Below are positions 1-8,622 of a stretch of DNA of 21,303 bases, in pieces. This DNA is from an uncultured Lachnospiraceae bacterium (GTDB taxonomy: Bacteria; Bacillota; Clostridia; Lachnospirales; Lachnospiraceae), in assembly GCA_905203555.1 (NCBI GenBank), contig CAJKWK010000053.1, positions 1 to 21,303 of the forward strand, read 5' to 3'. Under the pieces are notes generated by a model. It made no database searches. It was not told the origin of the DNA and saw nothing but the letters and a program-made list of their open reading frames with translations. The stretch's first letter is position 1, and each line of letters begins with the position of its first letter. A program made the translations under genes and the position numbers.

Positions 1-34
1 TAATAAAATTCTTTCGTTTTTTTCCACAAAAAGA

Positions 35-63
35 TGGAGATTTTCCGAAATAAATTGTATAAT
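35..63 (+). promoter_or_regulatory. glgC promoter
   Basis: A -10 box TATAAT lies at 58-63 and a -35-like TGGAGA at 35-40, separated by 17 bp. Transcription would start near position 70, ahead of the ATG at 97 but after the upstream in-frame ATG at 34. This supports the shorter GlgC. It is a sequence match only. Confidence 0.6.
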
Positions 64-96
64 ATACAGTATCAAGATGAAAGAGAGGGTTCACTG

Positions 97-1236
97 ATGA
101 AACAAAATAATATGTTAGCTATGATTTTAGCCGGTGGACGTGGTTCCAGGCTTCATGAATTAACCAATAAGGTAGCCAAACCAGCAGTTTCATACGGCGG
201 AAAATACCGCATCGTTGACTTCCCGCTAAGTAACTGTGCAAACAGTGGTATTGATGTTGTCGGTGTTTTAACACAATACGAATCTGTATTATTGAACAGC
301 TATGTAGCCGCCGGTCATCGATGGGGTTTAGATGCAAAGGATAGTGGAGTTTTCGTACTCCCGCCTCGTGAAAAGGCAGACAGTGATCTGGATGTTTACC
401 GCGGAACTGCTGATGCAATTTCACAGAATATCGATTTTATCGATACATACGACCCGGAATATCTTCTGATCCTTTCCGGTGACCATATCTATAAGATGAA
501 CTATGACAAGATGCTGGAACATCACAAAGAAAACAATGCTGATGCAACCATCGCAGTCATTGAAGTTCCTATGAAGGAAGCAAGCCGTTTCGGTATTATG
601 AACACAGATGAGAACGGTATGATCGTTGAATTTGAAGAAAAACCTGCTAATCCGAAGAGCAATCTGGCATCTATGGGTATCTATATCTTCAATTGGAAGA
701 TTCTCCGCAAGATGCTGATTGCAGATATGAAGAACGCAGACTCCAGTCATGATTTCGGTAAAGATATCATTCCTGCATTTTTGAATGATGGAAAGAGACT
801 CTGTGCATTCAAATTCAAAGGATACTGGAAAGATGTCGGAACCATTGATTCCCTTTGGGAAGCTAATATGGATCTGTTGGACAAGAACAATGCTCTTGAT
901 CTGAATGACCCGTCCTGGAAGATTTATACAGAAGATATCACCACACTGCCTCACTATATCGGAGAAAATGCCGACATCAAAAATGCATTTATCACACAGG
1001 GCTGTGTAATAAATGGTGAAATTAAGAACTCTGTACTCTTTACCGGCGTAAAAGTTGCAGAAGGTGCCAAAATTATTGACAGCGTTCTGATGCCGGGTGC
1101 TGAGGTTGCCGAGGGTGCTGTAGTCACACGTGCTTTGGTTGCCAATGATATTAAGATTGGTAAAAATGCTGTTGTCGGAAGTGCGGACAGCGAACATATT
1201 GAGCTTGTCGCTAAACGTGTAAAGGGGGAAGAATAA
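97..1236 (+). CDS. glgC: Glucose-1-phosphate adenylyltransferase, catalytic subunit GlgC
   Basis: This enzyme makes ADP-glucose from glucose-1-phosphate and ATP, the committed step of bacterial glycogen synthesis in the cytoplasm. The 379-residue chain begins with the nucleotide-binding loop GGRGSRL (residues 13-19) followed by a conserved KP (28-29). The sugar-nucleotide region has SGDHIYKMNY near residue 127 and FEEKP near 180. The C-terminal third carries hexapeptide-type repeats of a left-handed beta helix. I chose the ATG at 97 because GAGAGG lies 7-8 bases before it and the promoter at 35-63 sits downstream of the alternative ATG at 34, which would add 21 residues unlike the family. glgD follows after a single spacer base, so the two are co-translated. 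In Bacillota, GlgC and GlgD form a mixed enzyme. Family assignment is firm. Confidence 0.96.
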   Translation: MKQNNMLAMILAGGRGSRLHELTNKVAKPAVSYGGKYRIVDFPLSNCANSGIDVVGVLTQYESVLLNSYVAAGHRWGLDAKDSGVFVLPPREKADSDLDVYRGTADAISQNIDFIDTYDPEYLLILSGDHIYKMNYDKMLEHHKENNADATIAVIEVPMKEASRFGIMNTDENGMIVEFEEKPANPKSNLASMGIYIFNWKILRKMLIADMKNADSSHDFGKDIIPAFLNDGKRLCAFKFKGYWKDVGTIDSLWEANMDLLDKNNALDLNDPSWKIYTEDITTLPHYIGENADIKNAFITQGCVINGEIKNSVLFTGVKVAEGAKIIDSVLMPGAEVAEGAVVTRALVANDIKIGKNAVVGSADSEHIELVAKRVKGEE

Positions 1237-1237
1237 A

Positions 1238-2350
1238 ATGAAAGCATTAGGAATTATTAACTTTTCCGGAAACCATATTCATGTAGACGGAATGGAAGAT
1301 TATCGTCCAATCGGTGCCTTTTCTTTCCTTGGAAGATATCGTGCCATTGACTTTCCGATTTCTAACATGAGTAATAGTGGAATTGAACGAATCCAAGTAT
1401 ATATCAATAAGAAACCACGTTCTCTTGCAGAGCATCTGGGAACCGGACGTCACTACAATATCAATTCCAAACGCGGCAGACTGCACCTGCTTTTCTCAGA
1501 AAATGGAACTGAGAATTCTCTTTATGATACAGATATCGCCGCATATGTAGAAAATATGGAATGTATTGAGGCAGAAACCGCTCCTTATGTTGTGATTGCT
1601 CCAAGTTATATGATCTACACACAGGACTTCAGAGAACTATTAAAATCACACGCAGAATCCGGCGCTGATATTTCTTTATTGTACCATGCTGTAGACAATG
1701 CGAAAGATGCGTTCCTGAACTGCGACATTCTAAACCTGAACAAACAAAAGGGTGTACTTTCCATCGAGAAAAACCGCGGAACCGCCAAAAACCGTAACAT
1801 CTTCATGGACACCTATATTATGTCAAGAGAACTGTTTATAGACCTTGTGAAAAAGGCCAAAAGACTTTCTTCTATGTATACACTTCCACAGATTGTCAAT
1901 GCACACTGTGAAGATTTAGACATTCGCGGAATTTCCCATCGTGGATATTTTGCAACAGTTACCGACTTAAAGAGTTATTTCGACGCCAATATTTCTTTGA
2001 TCGACTACAAAGATGCACAGACTCTGTTCAAAGAGGACTGGCCAATCTATACCAGAACAAATGACTCTTGTCCGACACAATATTTCAATGGTTCCGAAGT
2101 CAAAAAATCTGTTGTTTCTAACGGATGCCTGATCGGAGGAACAATTGAAAACTCTGTTATCGGTCGTGGTTGTACAATCAAAGAAGGAGCTGTTATCAAA
2201 AACTGTGTAATTCTTCCGGACGTTGTCATTGGTGAAGATGTACATATCGAGAATCAGATTGTTGATAAACATGCTCGGATTCTCCATGTAAAAGAATTGA
2301 TCGGCAAACCGGAGCAGCCGGGATATATCAGAAGAGATGATATTGTATAA
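1238..2350 (+). CDS. glgD: Glucose-1-phosphate adenylyltransferase regulatory subunit GlgD
   Basis: GlgD is the non-catalytic paralogue of GlgC that associates with it and raises its activity in Bacillota. The 370-residue protein keeps the fold (GRYRAIDFPISNMSNSGI near residue 30 and a C-terminal hexapeptide-repeat region from about 290). Where GlgC has the GGRGxRL nucleotide loop, GlgD has NFSGNHIH, so the catalytic loop is missing; this is the usual signature of GlgD. The ATG at 1238 is preceded by the strong site GGGGGAAG at about 1224-1231, inside the last codons of glgC. The gene ends shortly before the terminator hairpin at 2384-2437. No glycogen synthase or branching enzyme gene lies in the window. 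Confidence 0.94.
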   Translation: MKALGIINFSGNHIHVDGMEDYRPIGAFSFLGRYRAIDFPISNMSNSGIERIQVYINKKPRSLAEHLGTGRHYNINSKRGRLHLLFSENGTENSLYDTDIAAYVENMECIEAETAPYVVIAPSYMIYTQDFRELLKSHAESGADISLLYHAVDNAKDAFLNCDILNLNKQKGVLSIEKNRGTAKNRNIFMDTYIMSRELFIDLVKKAKRLSSMYTLPQIVNAHCEDLDIRGISHRGYFATVTDLKSYFDANISLIDYKDAQTLFKEDWPIYTRTNDSCPTQYFNGSEVKKSVVSNGCLIGGTIENSVIGRGCTIKEGAVIKNCVILPDVVIGEDVHIENQIVDKHARILHVKELIGKPEQPGYIRRDDIV

Positions 2351-2383
2351 ATAATAAATAATAAATAAATAAAACAAAAGCAA

Positions 2384-2437
2384 AAAAGAGCCATTGCTTT
2401 CTTCTCCTTAACCATGGAAAAGAGCAATGGCTCTTTT
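2384..2437. terminator. Bidirectional intrinsic terminator between glgD and uraA
   Basis: A perfect 15-bp inverted repeat has arms at 2384-2398 and 2423-2437 (AAAAGAGCCATTGCT and its complement) with a 24-base loop. The arms end in A/T runs, so each strand reads a stem followed by U residues. It sits between two convergent genes and can stop transcription from both sides. Confidence 0.9.
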
Positions 2438-2460
2438 ATATATTTTTTATATCTGACTTT

Positions 2461-3723
2461 TTAGTTTTCGTCTCGATCGTTCGTCAGTTCAGCCTTATCC
2501 AGCAAGAAGAAGATCAAACTCAATGCCATAGCAACTACACTTGCCAGCACCATTCCTGTCAATTGAATATCTCCAATTTTCACAGCAATTCCGGAAAGTC
2601 CGGTTACAAAGACAACAGATGTCAGTGTCAGATTTCTGGAACGTCCGTAGTCCACTCTGGAATCTACCAGAATTCGAATTCCGGATGCTCCGATCATACC
2701 ATATAACAAGAAAGAGATTCCTCCGATTACCGGTCCCGGAATTGTCTGAATCAGCATCGACAGCTTACCGACAAAAGAACAGATAATAGATAGAATCGCA
2801 GCTCCTGCAATCACCTGCACACTATAAACTCTGGTCATTGCCATAACTCCGATGTTCTCTCCATATGTAGTTGTCGGCACAGAACCGATCAGACCGGAAA
2901 GCATCGTTGAGAAATTATCTCCAAATAAAGAGCGATGAAGACCCGGATCCTCAATCAAATCTCTTCCTATAATTTTACTAGTTACTACCTGATGTCCGAT
3001 ATGCTCGGATGCAATAACCAAAAGCACCGGCAGCAACATAACAATAGCACTCATATCAAACTTTGCCATCTGAAAATTCGGAAGTGAAAACCAGGACGCT
3101 GCTACAACCTGTGAGAAGTCCAGAATTCCACAGAAAAATGCTGCCACATATCCTGCAATCACTGCGACTAATATGGAAATAACAGACAAAAATCCACGGA
3201 ACAAAATATTTCCGAACACTGCAACACCCAAAGTCACCGCAAATACAATTACATTTTTTATATCAATCCGCTCATCCAACAACCCCGCGTTACTTGCTGC
3301 AGAGCCAGACAACTCCAGACCGATCAGTGCAACAACCGGTCCCATTGCCGCCGGTGGCAGCACGATATCAATCCATTTTGTACCGCATTTGTAGATAATA
3401 AATGACAAAATACATCCACAGAATCCAACTGCCACAAATCCACCTAATGCGTATTCATATCCCATCTCACTGATGACAATTCCTGCCGGTGCAAGGAACG
3501 CAAAACTGGATCCCAGATATGCCGGCGCTTTTCCTTTTGTAACTGCAATGAAAATAAGAGTTCCAACTCCATTCATAAACAACACGATTGCCGGATTGAT
3601 TCCAAAAATGAATGGCACAAGTACGGATGCTCCAAACATTGCAAACATGTGCTGAATACTCAGCGGAAGCAGCATTTGAAAAGGAACTTTGTCCTCAACC
3701 TGAATAATCTTTCTACTCTCCAT
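2461..3723 (-). CDS. uraA: Uracil permease (NCS2 family, UraA/PyrP)
   Basis: This is a proton-coupled uracil importer of the inner membrane for pyrimidine salvage. The 420-residue protein is almost entirely hydrophobic, consistent with about 14 membrane segments. The N-terminal region QHMFAMFGASVLVPF (residues 24-38) is typical of UraA. Residues known to bind uracil in E. coli UraA (Glu241, His245, Glu290) are present at nearly identical positions: Glu240 and His244 in ASEHIGHQ, and Glu289 in TTTYGENIG. The ATG at 3723 has AAAGGAG a few bases upstream. The gene stands alone, with its own promoter just upstream and a shared terminator downstream. The leader is only about 28 bases, too short for a PyrR-type attenuator. 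Xanthine or other nucleobase transport is less likely given the exact uracil-site match. Confidence 0.93.
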   Translation of the reverse strand: MESRKIIQVEDKVPFQMLLPLSIQHMFAMFGASVLVPFIFGINPAIVLFMNGVGTLIFIAVTKGKAPAYLGSSFAFLAPAGIVISEMGYEYALGGFVAVGFCGCILSFIIYKCGTKWIDIVLPPAAMGPVVALIGLELSGSAASNAGLLDERIDIKNVIVFAVTLGVAVFGNILFRGFLSVISILVAVIAGYVAAFFCGILDFSQVVAASWFSLPNFQMAKFDMSAIVMLLPVLLVIASEHIGHQVVTSKIIGRDLIEDPGLHRSLFGDNFSTMLSGLIGSVPTTTYGENIGVMAMTRVYSVQVIAGAAILSIICSFVGKLSMLIQTIPGPVIGGISFLLYGMIGASGIRILVDSRVDYGRSRNLTLTSVVFVTGLSGIAVKIGDIQLTGMVLASVVAMALSLIFFLLDKAELTNDRDEN

Positions 3724-3757
3724 GATTTTTCTCCTTTAGATCTATTTTTTCTGTATG

Positions 3758-3766
3758 ATTATAACA
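3758..3766 (-). promoter_or_regulatory. uraA extended -10 promoter
   Basis: Read on the minus strand this is TGTTATAAT, a perfect extended -10 element. No good -35 is seen 17 bp upstream, which is acceptable for extended -10 promoters. The predicted start near 3751 gives a leader of about 28 bases. Confidence 0.6.
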
Positions 3767-3794
3767 TCTAAAGAACTATATTTCCACACAAAAT

Positions 3795-3833
3795 CAAAAA
3801 AAACAAAAGCATCCAGATTGTTCCATTCTATGC
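3795..3833 (-). terminator. Probable terminator after the TSUP gene
   Basis: On the minus strand a short bulged stem (GCAT at 3830-3833 with ATGC at 3809-3812, plus AGA/TCT inside) is followed by a long T-rich tract at 3795-3808. The stem overlaps the last codon and stop of the TSUP gene. The stem is weak; the T-tract is strong. Confidence 0.45.
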
Positions 3834-4538
3834 CAACAACGTGATTCCAGAGATAACTAAAAGAGCATAAGTCAATTTTACAAACACATCTTGTCGAATT
3901 CTTTTATGAAGTGCACTTCCAATAATAATTGCTACAAATACCGGAATCACACACGCACCTGTCAACCCCAGCATCTTGCCTGTCACCCGGCCTGAAATCC
4001 ACTCTTGTATTAACATCAGTGTATTTAAAATAATCCATACCGGAGCCAGCGTTGCACGAATAACTGACTTTTCTTTTAATGCATTCACTGCATAGATAAC
4101 AAGCAATGCACCTCCGGACAAAAACATTCCATGAATCACTCCTGAAAGAAAAAGCACTCCCACCAACCCTCCATTAGAAATCTTCATTTCTTTCTTCACT
4201 GTCAATCCACGAATTGCCACGCAAATAATCAACGCTCCATATATTTTCATCAATACAACGGAAGGAAGAACCGAAAACAAGTAAATTCCCACTGCCATAC
4301 CAATTAACATGAATCCACTAATCTTTACTACCTCTTTTCGATTCATTTCTCTCCAGCTTCTGAATGCAATATTTAAACTTACAATAATCGCTACTATATT
4401 TAATACTACTTTTGCCTCTTCTACACCAACCAAGAACATAGAGACAGGCATGGCCAACATTGTTCCGGCAAAACCTGTAACGCCTTCTACAATATTGGCC
4501 ACAAAAACAACAATCACGAACAATATTTCTTTTATCAT
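3828..4538 (-). CDS. TSUP-family membrane transporter (TauE/SafE-like)
   Basis: This is a small polytopic membrane protein of about 236 residues with roughly eight hydrophobic segments arranged as two related halves. The N-terminal stretch with VEGVTGFAGTMLAMPVS and the second-half FLSGVIHGMFLSGGALLVIYA are the repeated signature of the TSUP (TauE/SafE) family. Characterised members export sulfite, sulfoacetate or other small organic anions; the substrate here is unknown. I chose the ATG at 4538 because AGGTGA lies 6 bases upstream; a GTG at 4547 in the same frame overlaps that site. It is the last gene of a four-gene minus-strand run and starts 19 bases after the glycerate kinase stop. This position suggests a role in moving the operon's substrate, product or by-product. 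Confidence 0.8.
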   Translation of the reverse strand: MIKEILFVIVVFVANIVEGVTGFAGTMLAMPVSMFLVGVEEAKVVLNIVAIIVSLNIAFRSWREMNRKEVVKISGFMLIGMAVGIYLFSVLPSVVLMKIYGALIICVAIRGLTVKKEMKISNGGLVGVLFLSGVIHGMFLSGGALLVIYAVNALKEKSVIRATLAPVWIILNTLMLIQEWISGRVTGKMLGLTGACVIPVFVAIIIGSALHKRIRQDVFVKLTYALLVISGITLLA

Positions 4539-4557
4539 GCAATTCACCTGAAATAAT

Positions 4558-5694
4558 TTACTCTATTTGTTTTGCCACCTTTGCAAATCTGAAAATTGTA
4601 CGTACTGTTTTTCGAAGATCTGATTTTGTTCTATCCTGTATTGCCTCAAATGGAAGCGGCTTTTGATTGATACTGAAAATCGCACTGACTCCTGCATCAT
4701 ACATAGCTTCCGCTCCTTCATCAATTGCACCTACTACTACAAGTACAGGAACATTTTTCTTTGCTGCCCGTCTTGCAACTCCAGATACAACTTTTCCTTG
4801 TATGCTCTGCCCATCAATCTTACCCTCGCCTGTAATAACAAGCGAACAATCCTCAAGCATTTTGTCAAAATGTATTGTCTCCAGAACAACATCAATCCCG
4901 CTTTGAAGCCTTGCACCAAGAAACGCTGCCGCTCCTGCTCCCATTCCGCCAGCCGCAGCGCCCCCGCACAATTCCAACACGTCTTTTTTCCAGACTTTTT
5001 CGATTTCTTTTGCCAGATGGAAGAGACCCTTATCCAATCTCCTCACCTCTTCTTCTGTCGCACCCTTCTGAGGACCAAAAACCGCTGCTGCTCCTTGCGT
5101 TCCACATAATGTATTGCGGATATCGCACATCGCAATGATTTCCACGTTTTTCAGACGATGATCAACTCCGTCCATCTCAATTTTTGCAATTTGTTCTAAT
5201 GTATTGCCAACCGGAACAAACCCTCTGCCTTCTTCATCCAAAAAACGGATTCCCAAAGCTGCTGCCATTCCGGTCCCACCATCATTGGTCGCACTGCCAC
5301 CCAGTCCGAGAATAATCTTTTTAGCGCCCTTATCTAATGCAGCTAAAATCAGTTCACCAACCCCATATGTTGTTGTCGCTCCTGCTGATAGATTTTCGCC
5401 AACCAACGGCAGCCCTGCCGCTGCTGCCATTTCTATCACTGCAGTTTCTCCCAACATACCATAACATGCCGTAACCGGTTCTCCATACGGTCCGCTCACC
5501 GTCACATATTCCCGGTTTCCCGGGAGTACAGATAAAAACGCCTCTACACTCCCTTCTCCACCGTCTGCTACTTCCGCACGAATCACCTCAACCTCCGGCC
5601 AGCTTGCCAAGGCCTCTTCTTTTATAATTTCCCCAACTTCTTTGCTGCTCATTGTTCCCTTGAATGAATCCGGAATAATCACAATCTTTTTCAT
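4558..5694 (-). CDS. garK: Glycerate kinase (GarK/GlxK family)
   Basis: This cytoplasmic enzyme phosphorylates D-glycerate with ATP; members of this class (GarK/GlxK) give 2-phosphoglycerate, which enters lower glycolysis. The 378-residue protein begins with the family hallmark MKKIVIIPDSFKGTMSS and contains the glycine-rich block GLGGSATNDGGTGMAAALG near residue 130, and later VITGEGKIDGQS, both conserved in the family. The start was set at the ATG at 5694 because GAGGTG lies 6 bases upstream; the adjacent ATG at 5697 is too close to it, and the TTG further upstream overlaps the site itself. The gene follows the symporter after 33 bases. A CdaR-type regulator gene upstream of the operon fits the known link between CdaR and glycerate/sugar-diacid metabolism. 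Length and motifs are complete. Confidence 0.93.
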   Translation of the reverse strand: MKKIVIIPDSFKGTMSSKEVGEIIKEEALASWPEVEVIRAEVADGGEGSVEAFLSVLPGNREYVTVSGPYGEPVTACYGMLGETAVIEMAAAAGLPLVGENLSAGATTTYGVGELILAALDKGAKKIILGLGGSATNDGGTGMAAALGIRFLDEEGRGFVPVGNTLEQIAKIEMDGVDHRLKNVEIIAMCDIRNTLCGTQGAAAVFGPQKGATEEEVRRLDKGLFHLAKEIEKVWKKDVLELCGGAAAGGMGAGAAAFLGARLQSGIDVVLETIHFDKMLEDCSLVITGEGKIDGQSIQGKVVSGVARRAAKKNVPVLVVVGAIDEGAEAMYDAGVSAIFSINQKPLPFEAIQDRTKSDLRKTVRTIFRFAKVAKQIE

Positions 5695-5727
5695 CATACA
5701 CCTCAAAAAGTTTTTTCTGCGGCAGGT

Positions 5728-7134
5728 TTAAACTTCTTTATCTACTTCATAATACAACTCGCCTTTTCTGTAATCATATGTCTTCTTACCCCAGGTTCGT
5801 GTAATCAACATTGCTACAAGAAATACAACCGCAGTACCGACAAGAGCCAGCGTCAACATGCCAAACGACATTTCTCCTGCTGAAAATGCTATAATTGCAG
5901 GCATAACTACATAGCATGCAGGAACATTAATCGCATTAATCGGCCCAAGTTCTTCCAATACTGAGGTCTTTCTGTTCGGATCCACCATACGGCATAATGC
6001 CTGTCCTGTTGCATTTGTTCCTGTTAATGTTCCCCAAATAGCTACTGTACGCTCAAATCCATGCTTGCCTCCGAAACGTTCTCCAAAATATCTTGTCAAA
6101 ACATACGTCAATACAGTGCCTGCAACTACTACTGCAAGTATCGGAATCATCCAACTTCCGAGAATCTGCAAAGAAATTGCCATAAATGCAGATGTCACCA
6201 TCATGTCAATACAAAATCCCGATATACGTATCTGTGTACCGCGATCCAGATATTTACTTAATCCCAGCCGATTAATCAGCCAACGAAGTAAATATGCCGC
6301 CAACATTGCATATAAATACAGAAAACCAGATAAAATTTCCCCTGCGAATCCCGGAATCATTCCAAACAATCTGCACATATAGTTACCTGCAACCCAAGCA
6401 ATTCCTACTAATGCAAAATGAAATGCCAATGTATCTACATTTCCAGGATGTGTTGTTTCTTTTCCATAATACTGCTGTTCTTCTGGTTCGTAAATACCTT
6501 CCTGCATGCTCTTTCCAATTTCTCCCGCATAAGGAGCAAGCCCTTTCTGGATTCCTTTACGCACCATCGGAACTCCTATTAAAAATGCCACCAGAAAACC
6601 TGCTGCCGCAAGAGTAACCCCTACCTGCACTGCATTTACAACTCCATTTGCTTCCATCATAGTTCCATATGTAACACTCTGTCCCGGTCCCTGTGCAAAT
6701 GCGAATGGAATCTGTAACCCATATACAGGATCCATTCCAAAAGCACCACCGATTAATTTCAACACTCCGTACCCCAGCAATCCGGTCAATGCATATGGGA
6801 TTACCCAGAAAAATCCCATTCCGCAAATTCCTGAAAACTGGCTGTCCTCCATTCTTTCCTTTAAAGTTTTACCTGTAGTTTTCTTTTTGGTCTTAACCGC
6901 CAATGTCAATCCCATATTTGCAAAAGAGAATGACCACAATGTACCTGCAATCCCACTGAAATCATTTACCGTAGCATCTGAGATCACCCCAAGATTTACA
7001 ACAATAAAGCCAATCACTCCGCCAATTACACTCGCCGGAACTAAATTCTTTTTTAAAAATGGTACCTTTGCACGTAAGATTACGCCAACAATAATAAATA
7101 ACCCTACCCATGCCAATGCATTCATACTCAACAT
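5728..7134 (-). CDS. ESS-family (GltS-like) sodium symporter
   Basis: A 468-residue polytopic membrane protein related to the sodium/glutamate symporters (ESS family, GltS). The N-terminal region has VPFLKKNLVPASVIGGVIGFI (about residues 24-44) and a later GQSVTYGTMMEANG block, each resembling one half of the inverted-repeat ESS fold; AIWGTLTGTNATGQALCRMV is the corresponding C-terminal block. It is longer than E. coli GltS (401 residues), mainly because of a hydrophilic loop of roughly 50 residues near position 210. The substrate should not be taken as glutamate: the gene sits between a C69-type hydrolase and glycerate kinase, so a carboxylate delivered to that pathway is equally likely. ATG 7134 is preceded by GAGGGA with a 6-base gap. 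Confidence 0.8.
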   Translation of the reverse strand: MLSMNALAWVGLFIIVGVILRAKVPFLKKNLVPASVIGGVIGFIVVNLGVISDATVNDFSGIAGTLWSFSFANMGLTLAVKTKKKTTGKTLKERMEDSQFSGICGMGFFWVIPYALTGLLGYGVLKLIGGAFGMDPVYGLQIPFAFAQGPGQSVTYGTMMEANGVVNAVQVGVTLAAAGFLVAFLIGVPMVRKGIQKGLAPYAGEIGKSMQEGIYEPEEQQYYGKETTHPGNVDTLAFHFALVGIAWVAGNYMCRLFGMIPGFAGEILSGFLYLYAMLAAYLLRWLINRLGLSKYLDRGTQIRISGFCIDMMVTSAFMAISLQILGSWMIPILAVVVAGTVLTYVLTRYFGERFGGKHGFERTVAIWGTLTGTNATGQALCRMVDPNRKTSVLEELGPINAINVPACYVVMPAIIAFSAGEMSFGMLTLALVGTAVVFLVAMLITRTWGKKTYDYRKGELYYEVDKEV

Positions 7135-7163
7135 AACGCTTCCCTCTCTTTCACTTTTATATT

Positions 7164-8486
7164 TTAAAACTCAATCTCCGCACGTTTCTTTGCTGTTTCA
7201 TTCATATCCATATGCTGAGGCTGTCCGGAATCCGCTTTTTCTGCAATAATTTTTCCGAATGCCTCTTCCACCTTCCGAAGTATACGCTCCGTATTCTTTG
7301 CAATCTGCTTCGCATCAGGTGCCCCTGCTTGTTCAACTTGCTTTTTCAATTGCTCTTCCAGAACATCCGCCTCCGGTCTCCACCATTTCATATACCTTGG
7401 ATAATCTTTTTCAATTGCATACTGAAGCCTCTCAAATTGCCACCACGCACTGTTCTTTGCATAAACTGCTCCTGCCTCTGAAATACACTCAGGCAGTTCT
7501 GCCTCAATAGAATAAGGAGCAAATATTGACATACAAGGAACTGCAAATGCGTTCCACCAAACCGGCATATGTTCTTTTATCAATTCTACATGAGATGCTG
7601 CTGCCGTTTTACTTGCAGTATCCAGCATTGCATGCATACAAATAGAAACCTGAAGTCCATCAGCAGGACTCCACCTCGGAGCAATACTCTCTCCTTCAAA
7701 ATGATCCCTTTGAATCCTGCGGATCGTTTCTATTGTAATTTCTCCTTTTTCCGCTTTCAGCAACTTATTTAAGCGCATATATCTAGGGTACGCTGCACGA
7801 TGTTTTAATGACATCGCAGAATACGCTTTTGCAAAGTTAAATGGAACCTCCGGAGAAATCCATCCTTTTTCATATGCATATTCTCGAATATCTCCACTAT
7901 CTTCATCCCATTCTTCTTCCGTACTATAACAGTTGGAAATTCCTGCAACATCTGTTACCCGACGCGCTACCCAACGTCTTTTACACGTATCCAATATCCA
8001 TGCTTCGTTCGGATCTGCAATCAAAAATGAATTATGATAGCGATGTTCCATTCCCACTGCCGCATTTCCACCCTGTCCATATTTTTCCAACAAGTCCGTA
8101 ATCACATGCAGAGCCTCATACGCTGTTTTTCCTCGTTCAAGCCCCAGTCTGAGCAAATCCATTCCCAAAAGACCGTTTTCTGTTTCTTCCGGTTCCTTGC
8201 TCCAGACAGCTTCATTCCCAATTGCAACCTTATATTCATTCATCCCATGTTCAAATCCCCATATCCAATACGGTTTCGAGCCAAGTACCCGGTATGTATG
8301 AGAAACCTGCGGAATCCGAATATATGTACACTGCACCATTTCTCCAACATCATGTTCTGCAGCAGGAATATTTACCAATGGCTGTGCCTCTGTCACAGGT
8401 CTATCACTGTTTTTCGCAAAAATTACGTTTCCTGACGCAGTACTGTTTCCGAGTGCAACCATTGTATCGCAAGAATATAATTCCAT
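7164..8486 (-). CDS. C69-family N-terminal nucleophile amidohydrolase (dipeptidase/secernin-like)
   Basis: The protein resembles peptidase family C69 (dipeptidase A, secernin) of the Ntn-hydrolase fold. These enzymes cleave off a short N-terminal piece to expose a catalytic cysteine. Here CDTMVALG begins at Cys6, five residues after the start, followed by NSDRP and the block QCTYIRIPQV, all typical of the family. Length is 440 residues and no signal peptide is seen, so it should act in the cytoplasm. I prefer the ATG at 8486, with AGGAG 8 bases upstream; the ATG at 8492 is also possible and adds two residues. It is the first gene of an operon with a symporter (29 bases downstream), glycerate kinase and a TSUP exporter. 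The true substrate may be a dipeptide or another amide; the context hints that it yields a carboxylate. Confidence 0.85.
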   Translation of the reverse strand: MELYSCDTMVALGNSTASGNVIFAKNSDRPVTEAQPLVNIPAAEHDVGEMVQCTYIRIPQVSHTYRVLGSKPYWIWGFEHGMNEYKVAIGNEAVWSKEPEETENGLLGMDLLRLGLERGKTAYEALHVITDLLEKYGQGGNAAVGMEHRYHNSFLIADPNEAWILDTCKRRWVARRVTDVAGISNCYSTEEEWDEDSGDIREYAYEKGWISPEVPFNFAKAYSAMSLKHRAAYPRYMRLNKLLKAEKGEITIETIRRIQRDHFEGESIAPRWSPADGLQVSICMHAMLDTASKTAAASHVELIKEHMPVWWNAFAVPCMSIFAPYSIEAELPECISEAGAVYAKNSAWWQFERLQYAIEKDYPRYMKWWRPEADVLEEQLKKQVEQAGAPDAKQIAKNTERILRKVEEAFGKIIAEKADSGQPQHMDMNETAKKRAEIEF

Positions 8487-8524
8487 CTCCATCTCTCCTT
8501 TCCTTTCTTGTATTATTTGAATAA

Positions 8525-8560
8525 ATTATAGCAATATTTTTGTTATTTTTCGTTATTTTG
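8525..8560 (-). promoter_or_regulatory. Promoter and possible activator site for the C69-symporter-glycerate kinase operon
   Basis: On the minus strand TATAAT lies at 8525-8530, but the -35 position has no match to TTGACA. Instead a direct repeat of AAAATAAC with about 10-bp (one helical turn) spacing covers 8542-8560, just where an activator would bind. The region lies between the regulator's terminator and the first gene of the operon. Assignment of the repeat to the CdaR protein is inference. Confidence 0.5.
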
Positions 8561-8567
8561 CACAACA

Positions 8568-8617
8568 AAAAATCATCCTGCTCTTTGTTACCTGTAACAA
8601 AGAGCAGGATGATTTTT
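8568..8617 (-). terminator. Terminator hairpin after the CdaR-type gene
   Basis: A perfect 24-bp inverted repeat has arms at 8568-8591 and 8594-8617 and only two bases between them. Read on the minus strand it ends in TTTTT, six bases after the regulator stop codon. Its tip contains the palindrome TTTGTTACCTGTAACAAA. It separates the regulator from the operon promoter. Confidence 0.85.
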
Positions 8618-8622
8618 CTTAT

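Noticed and set aside
34..96. N-terminal extension of GlgC from the ATG at 34
   Set aside because: The -10 box lies inside it and the added residues do not match the family; ATG 97 has a good ribosome binding site.
421..1197. Long open frame on the minus strand across glgC (about 258 codons)
   Set aside because: It is antisense to a clearly recognised, complete glgC, has no ribosome binding site of note, and its translation resembles no known protein.
3724..3827. PyrR attenuator or purine/pyrimidine riboswitch ahead of uraA
   Set aside because: The leader from the predicted start is only about 28 bases and shows no conserved hairpin set.
4663..5138. Overlapping plus-strand open frames across the glycerate kinase gene
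   Set aside because: They lie opposite a complete, conserved gene and have low-complexity translations typical of antisense frames.
8576..8609. Rex-type operator inside the hairpin (TTGTTAC...GTAACAA)
   Set aside because: Rex sites are TTGTTAA-N4-TTAACAA; here the gap is two bases and the inner base differs, and the position is a terminator rather than a promoter.
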